From NCBI GenBank assembly GCA_964579415.1, contig CAZOGW010000084.1, positions 1 through 13,417 on the forward strand: a stretch of 13,417 nt of DNA, given 5' to 3'. Shown here piece after piece: positions 6,869 through 13,417 of this stretch (position 1 is its first letter; each line of letters begins with the position of its first letter). Below the pieces are notes generated by a model. That model did no database searches. It was not told where the DNA came from and worked only from the letters and a program-made list of their open reading frames with translations. This DNA is from CAZOGW01 sp964579415. Lineage in GTDB: Bacteria; Actinomycetota; Acidimicrobiia; Spongiisociales; UBA5794. Both the position numbers and the translations under genes were made by a program.

Positions 6869-8821
6869 TCAGGCGAGCCAGGCCGCGATGCGGTCGGCGA
6901 CGGCCTCGCCGGTGAGGCCCAGTTTCTCGGCGATGACGCCGGCGGGGGCGGACGCCCCGAAGTGGTCGATCCCGATCGTCAGACCGTCCGACCCGACCAC
7001 GGAGGCCCAGCCGAACGTGGAACCCGCTTCCAGCGAGGCCCGGGGCAGCCCCTCCCCCAACACGTCGGTCCGGTAGCTCTCCTCCTGTTCGAAGAAGGCG
7101 TCGACAGATGGCATCGAGATCACCCGCAGCGAGACGCCACGGTCACCGAGGATCTCGGCCGCCTTCTGGGCGACGTGCAACTCGCTGCCGGTGGCCACCA
7201 GGACGGCGTCGTCTCCGGGTCGGATCACATAGCCGCCGAGACCGACCACCGAAGGGTCCCGGTCGGGCTCCCCCACCGGCACGTTCTGGCGACTGAGGAC
7301 GATGGCGGTGGGGCCTTCGAGGCGGTTCATCGCCACCTGCCAGGCACCGGTGGTCTCGACGGCGTCGCCGGGACGGATCACCCACAGGTTGGGAATGGCC
7401 CGCAGCGCCGCCAGGTGTTCGATGGGCTGGTGGGTGGGACCGTCCTCTCCGAGGAACACCGAGTCGTGGGTCCACACCCAGATGCTGGGGATCCCCATCA
7501 GCGCCGACAGCCTCACCGAGCCGCGCATGTAGTCGGAGAAGGTGAGGAAGGTGGACCCGAAGGCACGCAGGCCGCCGTGGAGGGTGATGCCGTTGACGAT
7601 GGCGCCCATGGCGTGCTCGCGCACGCCGTAGCGGATGTTGGGGCCGGTGGGGGTGTCGGCGGAGAAGTCGGCGGCACCTTCGATGAGTGACTTGGTGGAG
7701 CCGGCCAGATCGGCGTCGCCGGTGAGCATGTCGGGCCGGGCGGTGGCGAGTTGCTGGATGACGTCACCGGAGATGACCCGCGTCGCCGCGGTGGCGTCCC
7801 CGTCGTAGTCGGGGATGTTGATCGTCACCGGCGGAGGCGAGAAGTGCGCCTCCCAGCGCTCTGCCAGGTCGGTGTCGGCGGCCAGGGCGGCGCTGCTCCG
7901 TGCCTCCCAGGCGGAGTATCCCTGGCGGCCCCTGTCCATGGCGCCGCCGAAGAAGTCGTAGACGTCCCCCGGGATCTCGAACGGGGGCAGGTCCCAGCCC
8001 AGAGCCTCCCGCACCCGCCGCACCTCCTCCGCGCCCAGCGGGGAGCCGTGGGAAGCGGCGGTGCCCTGCTTGCCGGGGCTGCCGTAGCCGATCACGGTCT
8101 TGCAGGAGATGAGCGAGGGCCGGTCGGCCTCGGCGAGCGAGGCGGCGATGGCCTCGTCGATGGCGGCGTGGTCGTGGCCGTCCACGGTGACGGTGTGCCA
8201 GCCGTAGGCGTCGAAACGCTCCGGCACGTCCTCGGTGAAGGTCCACGAGGTGGGGCCCTCCAGGGAGATGGCGTTGTCGTCGTAGAGGAACACGATGCGT
8301 CCCAGCCCGAGGTGGCCGGCGAGCGAAGCGGCCTCGGCGGCGACGCCCTCCATGAGATCGCCGTCGGAAACCAGGGCGAAGGTGCGGTGGTCGACCAGGT
8401 CGGGACCGAAGCGGGCACGGAGTTGCCGCTCGGCGAGCGCCATACCGACGGCGTTGCCGAAGCCCTGGCCCAGGGGCCCGGTCGTTGTCTCGATGCCGAG
8501 GGAGAGGTCCCGCTCCGGGTGACCGGCGGTGTGCGACCCCCACTGGCGGAAGTCGCGGATGTCGTCCATGGTGAGAGGGAACCCGCTCAGGTGCAGCAGC
8601 GAGTAGAGCAGCATCGAGCCGTGCCCGTTGGAGACGACGAAGCGGTCACGGTCGGGCCAGGTCGGTGCGTCCGGGTCGACGGTGAGGTACTTCCCCCACA
8701 GCACGGTGGCGATGTCCGCCATTCCCATCGGCATCCCCGGATGCCCCGAGTTCGCTTTCTCGACGGCGTCCATCGAAAGCACCCGGATGGCGTCGGCCGC
8801 CTTACGCTGAATCTCGGACAT
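6869..8821 (-). CDS. tkt: Transketolase
   Basis: A 650-residue, full-length thiamine-diphosphate enzyme that moves two-carbon ketol units between sugar phosphates in the pentose phosphate pathway. The N-terminal cofactor domain shows SGHPGMPMGMAD (25-36, His27), SNGHGS (His67), GHPE (His101), the metal/ThDP motif SDGDLMEG (152-159, Asp153) with Asn183, and SHGSPLG (His258). The Pyr domain has REHAMGAI with the proton-relay Glu402, THDS (451-454) and GEDGPTHQPIE (458-468). A C-terminal domain follows, ending in DRIAAWLA. The first Gly of the usual GDG is Ser, a common variation. The ATG at 8821 has AGGAG 7 bases upstream. It lies 62 bases downstream of the M24 peptidase, that gap holding a heptamer repeat, and 8 bases upstream of the membrane-protein gene. 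All catalytic residues I can place are present. Confidence 0.97.
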   Translation of the reverse strand: MSEIQRKAADAIRVLSMDAVEKANSGHPGMPMGMADIATVLWGKYLTVDPDAPTWPDRDRFVVSNGHGSMLLYSLLHLSGFPLTMDDIRDFRQWGSHTAGHPERDLSLGIETTTGPLGQGFGNAVGMALAERQLRARFGPDLVDHRTFALVSDGDLMEGVAAEAASLAGHLGLGRIVFLYDDNAISLEGPTSWTFTEDVPERFDAYGWHTVTVDGHDHAAIDEAIAASLAEADRPSLISCKTVIGYGSPGKQGTAASHGSPLGAEEVRRVREALGWDLPPFEIPGDVYDFFGGAMDRGRQGYSAWEARSSAALAADTDLAERWEAHFSPPPVTINIPDYDGDATAATRVISGDVIQQLATARPDMLTGDADLAGSTKSLIEGAADFSADTPTGPNIRYGVREHAMGAIVNGITLHGGLRAFGSTFLTFSDYMRGSVRLSALMGIPSIWVWTHDSVFLGEDGPTHQPIEHLAALRAIPNLWVIRPGDAVETTGAWQVAMNRLEGPTAIVLSRQNVPVGEPDRDPSVVGLGGYVIRPGDDAVLVATGSELHVAQKAAEILGDRGVSLRVISMPSVDAFFEQEESYRTDVLGEGLPRASLEAGSTFGWASVVGSDGLTIGIDHFGASAPAGVIAEKLGLTGEAVADRIAAWLA

Positions 8822-8837
8822 TCGCTAGCTCCTCTCC

Positions 8838-8864
8838 GTACCTAGTACCTGGTACCAAGTACCG
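8838..8864. repeat. Degenerate GTACNNN heptamer array between tkt and the peptidase gene
   Basis: Units run GTACCTA (8838-8844), GTACCTG (8845-8851), GTACCAA (8852-8858) and GTACCG. The third unit is the reverse complement of the repeat at 3430. The centre TGGTACCA (8850-8857) is a perfect palindrome. Extending to 8846-8861, the one imperfect pair is a G-U on the transcribed (minus) RNA but C-A on the other strand, so a hairpin would form better in the tkt leader or peptidase tail. Confidence 0.82.
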
Positions 8865-8883
8865 CCCCGCCCTGATGGACCGG

Positions 8884-9996
8884 TCATCCCACGACTACCA
8901 GATCATGGGATGAGTTGTTCAACAGCTCTCCTCCGCCATCGGTGACGACGACGATGTCCTCGATGCGCATGCCGAACCGGCCGGGGATGTAGATCCCGGG
9001 CTCGACCGAGAAGGCCATGCCCGGCTCGAGTGCTGTCGAGTTCCCTGAGACGATGTAGGGGTCCTCGTGCACCTCGAGGCCGATGCCATGACCGGTGCGG
9101 TGGATGAAGTAGTCGGCGAACTCGGAACCGTCGATGACGGTGCGGGTCACGTCGTCGATGTGCTCGGCGGCCACGCCGGGCCGAACCGCCCCCACGCCGG
9201 CAGCCTGGGCGGACTTGAGAACGGCGTAGGCGCCGGCAACCTCCGCGGACGGCTCCCCCACCGAGAAGGTGCGGGTGGTGTCGGAGGCATAGCCGTGCAC
9301 CGGACCGCCGAAGTCGACCACGACGGTGTCCCCGGCGCCGATGACCCGGTCGCCGGGCTCGTGGTGGGGTGAGGCTCCGTTGGGTCCGGAGGCGACGATG
9401 GTGAAGGCGGCGAACTCGCAGCCCTCCTCGAGGAGGGCTGCACCGACCCAGCGGGCCAGTTCCCGCTCGGTGCGTCCGGAGAAGGTCAGGTCGGCGAGCC
9501 GACCCGCCACCCGGTCGGCATTGGCGGCCGCGGCGCGGAGCGCACCGACCTCTTCGGCATCCTTGCGTACCCGTAGCGGCGCCGTCACCGGCGTCGCCGG
9601 GACGAACTTCACTTGGGGCAACCGTGCCTGCAGGAGGAGGAGGAAGCGGGACCAGGTGTGGTCGCCGATGGCGGCTGCGGGAGTGGTGCCCAGCGGGCCG
9701 TCGACCGCTCCGGCGAGCAGGTCGACCACGATGCCGACGGGATCCTCCAACTCGTCCCAGGGGACGACGTTGAACAGGTCTCCCTGCAGCGCCACCCGGG
9801 GGGCCTCCAGGGCGGGGACGACGATGGTGACCGGTCCCACCCGGGGCACCACACCCATGGTGAGCCGCTCCATCGGTGTGGCCGTGTATCCGGTCAGGTA
9901 GGGAAGGTCGGCACCGACGGAGAGCAGCACGGCGTCGATGCCGCGGCTCTCCATCTCGGCGCGGAGCCGTTTGACCCTCGCCGCGTAGTCGAACAT
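8884..9996 (-). CDS. M24 family Xaa-Pro-type aminopeptidase
   Basis: A 370-residue creatinase/prolidase-like protein: an N-terminal creatinase-type domain (~1-140) followed by the pita-bread metallopeptidase domain. All five metal ligands are visible: Asp228 (TVVVDFGG), Asp239 (YASDTTRTF), His303 (HRTGHGIGLEVHEDP), Glu332 (SVEPGIYIPG) and Glu346 (MRIEDIVVV). Such enzymes cleave X-Pro dipeptides or N-terminal X-Pro bonds in the cytosol; aminopeptidase P versus prolidase cannot be decided from motifs alone. The ATG at 9996 is chosen because GGAGGAA precedes it at standard spacing and MFDYAARVKRLRAEM is a normal family start, although the frame is open further upstream through the lipBA gene. 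It begins 17 bases after the lipBA stop, consistent with one operon. Confidence 0.93.
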   Translation of the reverse strand: MFDYAARVKRLRAEMESRGIDAVLLSVGADLPYLTGYTATPMERLTMGVVPRVGPVTIVVPALEAPRVALQGDLFNVVPWDELEDPVGIVVDLLAGAVDGPLGTTPAAAIGDHTWSRFLLLLQARLPQVKFVPATPVTAPLRVRKDAEEVGALRAAAANADRVAGRLADLTFSGRTERELARWVGAALLEEGCEFAAFTIVASGPNGASPHHEPGDRVIGAGDTVVVDFGGPVHGYASDTTRTFSVGEPSAEVAGAYAVLKSAQAAGVGAVRPGVAAEHIDDVTRTVIDGSEFADYFIHRTGHGIGLEVHEDPYIVSGNSTALEPGMAFSVEPGIYIPGRFGMRIEDIVVVTDGGGELLNNSSHDLVVVG

Positions 9997-9999
9997 GGG

Positions 10000-10006
10000 T
10001 TCCTCC
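10000..10006 (-). promoter_or_regulatory. Ribosome binding site of the M24 peptidase
   Basis: GGAGGAA on the minus strand, 3 bases before the ATG at 9996 (5 from the GGAGG core). It settles the start in a frame that stays open well upstream. Confidence 0.75.
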
Positions 10007-10013
10007 AGGATTG

Positions 10014-11666
10014 TCAATGCGCCGCGGCCAGCGAGTCCCGGGCGTGGTACGAGGAACGGACCAGGGGCCCGGATTCCACGTGGGGCAGCCCGAGGCGGTC
10101 GCCCTCGGCGGCGTAGCGGGCGAACTCGTCGGGGTGGACGTAGCGGTGGATGCGGCGGTGCCGCGCCGTCGGCCGCAGGTACTGGCCGATGGTGACGATG
10201 TCGACACCTACGGCCCGCAGGTCGGCCAGCGCCCCCAGCACCTCCTCCTCGGTCTCGCCCATGCCGACGATGAGGCCGGACTTGACGGTGCCGGAGGGGT
10301 TGAGCCACTTGGCCCGGGCCAGCAGCGCCAACGACCGGCCGTAGTTGGCGGCGGTGCGGATGTCGCGCTGGAGGCGGAGCACCGTCTCGGTGTTGTGGTT
10401 GAGGACGTCGGGGCCCTCGTCCATCACCGTCCGCAGCGGTCCCTGGTCCCCTTTGAAGTCGGGGATGAGCACCTCGACTGCGCAGCCGGGGAGCCGGTCG
10501 CGGATGCGGCGGATCGTCTCGGCGAAGATGCCGGCCCCACCGTCGGCGAGGTCGTCGCGGTTGACCGAGGTGAGTACGGTGTGCTGCAGGCCCATCTTCT
10601 CCACCGCCTCGGCGGCGCGGCGGGGCTCGTCGACGTCCACCTCCCCTGGTCGGCCGGTCTGCACGTCGCAGAAGGCACAGGCGCGGGTGCATTTGTCGCC
10701 GAGCAGCATCAGGGTGGCGGTGCCCTGGCCCCAGCACTCGTAGATGTTGGGGCAACCCGCCTCCTCGCAGACGGTGTTGAGCTCGAGGTCCCGCATCATC
10801 CGCTTCAGGTCCTGGTAACCCTCGGTGTTGACGGCGGCCTTGACCCGCATCCACTCCGGCCGCTCCGGCTCGCCGGAGAGGACGCCGCGGATGGTGACGG
10901 GGATCTCGGTGCGGGACTGCGGAGTGAACACCCCGGCGGCCACCATCTGGTCGACGTCGTAGGTGGTGCGGCGGGACCCGCGGGCGAAAGCGCCGTGCTG
11001 CACCTCGGCCGCCTCGTGGCCGAAGGCGGCGAGCAGGTGCGGCTCGACGGCCTCCACCACCTCCTCCAGGCTCACCTTGCGGCCCAGCATCTCCGACATG
11101 GAGGTGACGGGACGGTCGGCGATGCCGCAGGGCACGATGTGCCCGAAGTAGGAGAGGTCGGGGTCGACGTTGAGGGCGAAGCCGTGCATGGACACGCCGC
11201 GGGAGACACGGACTCCGATGGCGGCGATCTTGCCTCGGGCCGTCCACACTCCGGTGAACCCGGCCTCGGCCCACGCCTCGATGCCGAACTGAGCCAGGGT
11301 GGCGATCAGTGCCGCCTCGAGGCGGCGCACGTGGCCCACCATGTCGAACCCGCCGGGGAGGCGGGGGACGGCGTAGATGGGGTAGCCGACGAGTTGGCCC
11401 GGGCCGTGGTAGGTGATGTCGCCGCCGCGGTCGACGTGATGCAGCGTCGCTCCCACCGCCTCCACCATCTGCGAGGTGATGATCAGGTTCGACCCGTCAC
11501 CGTTGCGCCCCACCGTGTAGACGTGCGGATGCTCCAGCAGCAGCAGGTAGTCATCCTCGGTACGGCCCGCGGAACGACCCTCCCACACGGCGCGTTGAAG
11601 GTCCCATGCTTCGTCGTATTCCAAACGACCCAGCCAGCGCACCCTGAGGCGCGGAGCGGAACTCAC
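10014..11666 (-). CDS. lipB-lipA: Bifunctional LipB-LipA fusion: octanoyltransferase plus lipoyl synthase
   Basis: One uninterrupted 550-residue frame joins both lipoate enzymes. Residues ~5-225 are LipB, which moves octanoyl from acyl carrier protein to the target lysine: RGGDITYHGPGQ (80-91), Lys146 (GKIAAIG) and the acyl-accepting Cys180 (HIVPCGI). Residues ~268-550 are LipA, the radical-SAM enzyme inserting two sulfurs: auxiliary-cluster Cys300, Cys305 and Cys311 (CX4CX5C), radical-SAM Cys326, Cys330 and Cys333 (CX3CX2C), and the closing RSSY (537-540) whose serine binds the auxiliary cluster. About 40 residues link the domains. The only plausible internal start, ATG at 10946 (Met241), has no ribosome binding site. 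The GTG at 11666 has AGGAA 5 bases upstream and overlaps the E2 stop as GTGA. Separate lipB and lipA are the usual state. The neighbouring E2 is the likely substrate. Confidence 0.92.
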   Translation of the reverse strand: MSSAPRLRVRWLGRLEYDEAWDLQRAVWEGRSAGRTEDDYLLLLEHPHVYTVGRNGDGSNLIITSQMVEAVGATLHHVDRGGDITYHGPGQLVGYPIYAVPRLPGGFDMVGHVRRLEAALIATLAQFGIEAWAEAGFTGVWTARGKIAAIGVRVSRGVSMHGFALNVDPDLSYFGHIVPCGIADRPVTSMSEMLGRKVSLEEVVEAVEPHLLAAFGHEAAEVQHGAFARGSRRTTYDVDQMVAAGVFTPQSRTEIPVTIRGVLSGEPERPEWMRVKAAVNTEGYQDLKRMMRDLELNTVCEEAGCPNIYECWGQGTATLMLLGDKCTRACAFCDVQTGRPGEVDVDEPRRAAEAVEKMGLQHTVLTSVNRDDLADGGAGIFAETIRRIRDRLPGCAVEVLIPDFKGDQGPLRTVMDEGPDVLNHNTETVLRLQRDIRTAANYGRSLALLARAKWLNPSGTVKSGLIVGMGETEEEVLGALADLRAVGVDIVTIGQYLRPTARHRRIHRYVHPDEFARYAAEGDRLGLPHVESGPLVRSSYHARDSLAAAH

Positions 11667-13144
11667 GAAAGTTCCTGCTCCCAATCCCAGGTCTCCAGGT
11701 TCTCCTTGATGCGGCGCAGGAAGAGCACGGCGGTGGAACCGTCGAACACCCGATGGTCCCAGGTGAGGCCCAGGTACCCGATGTGGCGGATGGCGATGGT
11801 GTCGGTGCCGTCGGGCAGGGTCACCACGGTGGGTCGCTTGGCCACGGTGTCGGTGGAGAGGATGGCGGCGTTGGGCACGTTGATGATGGGGGCGCTCATG
11901 AACGACCCGAAAGGTCCCGGGTTGGTGATCGAGAAGGTGCTGCCCGCCACGTCGTCCGGTTCGAGCTTGCCGTCCCGTGCCCGGCCGGCCTTGGTAGCGA
12001 CCTCGCGGGCGATGCCCTTGAGGCGCAGGCCGTCGGCGTTCTTCAGGGTGACGACCACCAGGCCCTCCCGGTTGAGGTCCACGGCGATGCCGAGGTGGAC
12101 ACGGTCGTTGAAGGTCTGCACGCCGGCGTCGAGATCGAAGGCACTGTTGACCTCCGGGTAGGCGGCCAGGGCGTCGATGGTGGCCCGCGAGATGAACGGC
12201 AGGTAGGTGAGCGAGAAGCCCTCCTTGGCCTTGAAGGCGTCCTTGTGGCGTCGGCGCACTATCTCGACATCCTCGAAGTCGACCTCGACAGAGGTCCACA
12301 CGTGGGCCGCGGTCCTCTTGGCCTGCACCATGTTGTTGGCGATGCGGCGCCGTAGGCGGCTGATCTCGGTGGTGGTGGCGCCGGGCGCGGCAGCAGCCGC
12401 TGCCGGCTCAGCCACCGCGGCAGGAGCCTCGGGTGCCGGGGCCGGGGCGGGGGCGGCCACCGCGGCCGGAGCAGCCGGGATGGCAGGAGCGGCCGGAGCA
12501 ACAGGGGCAGTCGCCGGCGCCGGCGACTCCACCGCGACCTTGGCGGCGGTGTCGATGTACGACATCACGTCCTTGCGGGTGATGCGCCCCCCGTCGCCGG
12601 AGCCGGGGACGTCGTTGAGGTCGATTTCGTGCTCGGCGGCGAGCTTGCGCACCACCGGGGAGAGGACCGCCCGGCGGGGGGCCTCCTCGGTGGGCACCAG
12701 CGCCGGCGGCGCGGCCGCTGCGGCCGGGGCAGCCACCGGCTCGGGGGCGGGAGGCGCCGCGGCAGGTTGGGCCGGGGCTTCGACGACCGGGGCCGCGGGT
12801 TCCCGCTCCGGGGCCGCCGGCGGGGCGGCAGGCTCCTCGGGTACCGGCGCCGGCGCGGCCGCCTCAGGCTCGGGGGCGGTGGGAGCGTCGCCGCCGGCGG
12901 CCTCGTCGGCGGATGCGATAACGGCAAGGGGGGTACCCACGCTGACCGTCTCGCCCTCCTCGACGAGGATCTCCGTGACCACACCGGCGGCGGGAGAGGG
13001 CACCTCGGTGTCGACCTTGTCGGTGGAGATCTCGAGAAGGACCTCGTCCTCGGTGATGGTGTCCCCGGGCTTCTTGGCCCAGGAGAGGATGGTCCCCTCG
13101 GTGACGGTCTCACCGAGCTGTGGCATCGTCACCGTTACAGCCAT
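11663..13144 (-). CDS. sucB: 2-oxoacid dehydrogenase E2 component, dihydrolipoamide acyltransferase
   Basis: A 493-residue E2 with the standard order. One lipoyl domain (~1-77) has the lipoylated Lys43 in STDKVDTEV. A long Ala/Pro/Glu linker (~80-155) leads to the E1/E3-binding domain (~158-198, LSPVVRKLAAEHEIDLNDVP). A second Ala/Pro linker (~203-256) precedes the catalytic domain (~258-493), which has TWDHRVFDG (461-469) with the His464-Asp468 catalytic pair. It transfers an acyl group from the lipoyl arm to CoA. Whether the substrate is 2-oxoglutarate, pyruvate or a branched-chain oxoacid cannot be read from the motifs; the symbol is by analogy with actinobacterial SucB/DlaT. The ATG at 13144 has AAGGAG 9 bases upstream. 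It lies 27 bases after lpd and overlaps the lipB-lipA start by 4 bases, so E3, E2 and the lipoylating enzymes are expressed together. Confidence 0.94.
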   Translation of the reverse strand: MAVTVTMPQLGETVTEGTILSWAKKPGDTITEDEVLLEISTDKVDTEVPSPAAGVVTEILVEEGETVSVGTPLAVIASADEAAGGDAPTAPEPEAAAPAPVPEEPAAPPAAPEREPAAPVVEAPAQPAAAPPAPEPVAAPAAAAAPPALVPTEEAPRRAVLSPVVRKLAAEHEIDLNDVPGSGDGGRITRKDVMSYIDTAAKVAVESPAPATAPVAPAAPAIPAAPAAVAAPAPAPAPEAPAAVAEPAAAAAAPGATTTEISRLRRRIANNMVQAKRTAAHVWTSVEVDFEDVEIVRRRHKDAFKAKEGFSLTYLPFISRATIDALAAYPEVNSAFDLDAGVQTFNDRVHLGIAVDLNREGLVVVTLKNADGLRLKGIAREVATKAGRARDGKLEPDDVAGSTFSITNPGPFGSFMSAPIINVPNAAILSTDTVAKRPTVVTLPDGTDTIAIRHIGYLGLTWDHRVFDGSTAVLFLRRIKENLETWDWEQELS

Positions 13145-13171
13145 TTCCTCGTGCTCCTTACTCGATCGCGG

Positions 13172-13417
13172 TCAGTGGAGGGGCCTGCCGGCAGCCGCCA
13201 GCAGGGTCTCGCCGATGGCCTCGGCGAGGGACGGGTGGGCATGGATGTTGGCGGCGGCCTCGGTGGCGAGTGCCTCCCAGGTCACCACGTACATCAGCTC
13301 ATGGATCATGTCCCCGGCGAAGGGGCCGACGACGGTGGCGCCCACGACGGGGCCGCCCTTCTCGGTGACGATCTTCACCATGCCGTCGGTCTCGCCGAGG
13401 ATCTGGTAGCGGGCGAC
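13172..13417 (-). CDS. lpd: Dihydrolipoyl dehydrogenase (E3), C-terminal part (cut by window edge)
   Basis: The 81 visible residues are the end of the dimerisation domain of a pyridine-nucleotide disulfide oxidoreductase. The strand GGPVVGATVVGPFAGDMIHE is followed by NIHAHPSLAEAIGE. In E. coli Lpd the corresponding His444 and Glu449 form the catalytic dyad; here they are the second His of HAHP and the Glu five residues later. The ending GRPLH resembles actinobacterial Lpd. E3 reoxidises dihydrolipoamide on E2 using NAD+. The FAD site and redox-active disulfide lie beyond the right edge. The stop is 27 bases before the E2 start, consistent with the classical E3-E2 operon, here followed by lipoate biosynthesis. 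Other E3-like reductases share this fold, but the E2 neighbour makes Lpd by far the best reading. Confidence 0.9.
   Translation of the reverse strand, partial: VARYQILGETDGMVKIVTEKGGPVVGATVVGPFAGDMIHELMYVVTWEALATEAAANIHAHPSLAEAIGETLLAAAGRPLH

Noticed and set aside
8358..8369. Ser instead of the first Gly in the GDG thiamine-diphosphate motif of transketolase
   Set aside because: SDGDLMEG keeps the metal-binding Asp and this variation is common in transketolases, so no loss of function is implied.
7751..8845. A 364-codon plus-strand open frame opposite transketolase
   Set aside because: It is fully antisense to a full-length transketolase with intact motifs, and no ribosome binding site or domain supports it.
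10944..10946. A separate lipA gene starting at the internal ATG (Met241 of the fusion)
   Set aside because: No Shine-Dalgarno sequence precedes it, no stop separates it from lipB, and the linker reads as ordinary coding sequence. A secondary internal start cannot be fully excluded.
10011..12161. A 716-codon plus-strand open frame opposite lipB-lipA
   Set aside because: It is antisense to a gene with complete catalytic motifs, and its translation is low-complexity Val/Gly/Ala/His-rich with no recognisable domain. It is a by-product of high GC.
12207..13409. A 400-codon plus-strand open frame rich in Ala, Gly and Ser opposite the E2 gene
   Set aside because: It mirrors the Ala/Pro-rich linkers of the E2 protein on the other strand. 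GC-rich repetitive coding DNA leaves antisense frames open, and no family motif or suitable start context is present.

Overview
The window looks like a piece of a high-GC actinobacterial chromosome. Codons are GC-rich, GTG and TTG starts occur, and most genes are packed with overlaps of a few bases. The closest gene order I can recall is the Mycobacterium dlaT-lipB-lipA-pepB neighbourhood. Acidimicrobiia or a relative is possible, but no marker here fixes the lineage. I see no CRISPR array, phage, IS element, tRNA or rRNA. No stretch over 300 bases lacks a gene; the longest gaps are about 100 bases.

Region A (1-3390, minus strand) is a nucleotide-sugar cassette read right to left. It encodes an NAD-dependent epimerase/reductase (TTG start), a TylC3/NovU-type sugar C-methyltransferase, a glucose-1-phosphate cytidylyltransferase-like enzyme and the N-terminus of a PIG-L deacetylase cut by the left edge. 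All three junctions are 4-base ATGA or GTGA overlaps, so the genes are probably translationally coupled. The cassette probably makes a C-methylated sugar for a surface glycan or secondary metabolite.

Region B (3494-4660, plus strand) is one gene, a MoeB/ThiF-type adenylyltransferase with a rhodanese domain at its N-terminus, divergent from the sugar cassette. Its 3' end overlaps the convergent pepA by 8 bases inside a repeat-like palindrome.

Region C (4653-13417, minus strand) is a central-metabolism gene string read right to left: lpd (C-terminus only), the E2 acyltransferase of a 2-oxoacid dehydrogenase, a continuous LipB-LipA fusion, an M24 Xaa-Pro-type peptidase, transketolase, an unidentified membrane protein and leucyl aminopeptidase pepA. 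Functionally, LipB and LipA attach and sulfurate the lipoyl group on E2, which Lpd then reoxidises; transketolase and the two peptidases are housekeeping passengers.

The two most notable points are the single-frame LipB-LipA fusion and a family of short 7-base GTACNNN repeats. These repeats occupy every intergenic gap longer than 30 bases, and a related palindrome spans the convergent gene ends. No wholly new system is evident; the rest is ordinary chromosomal gene content.
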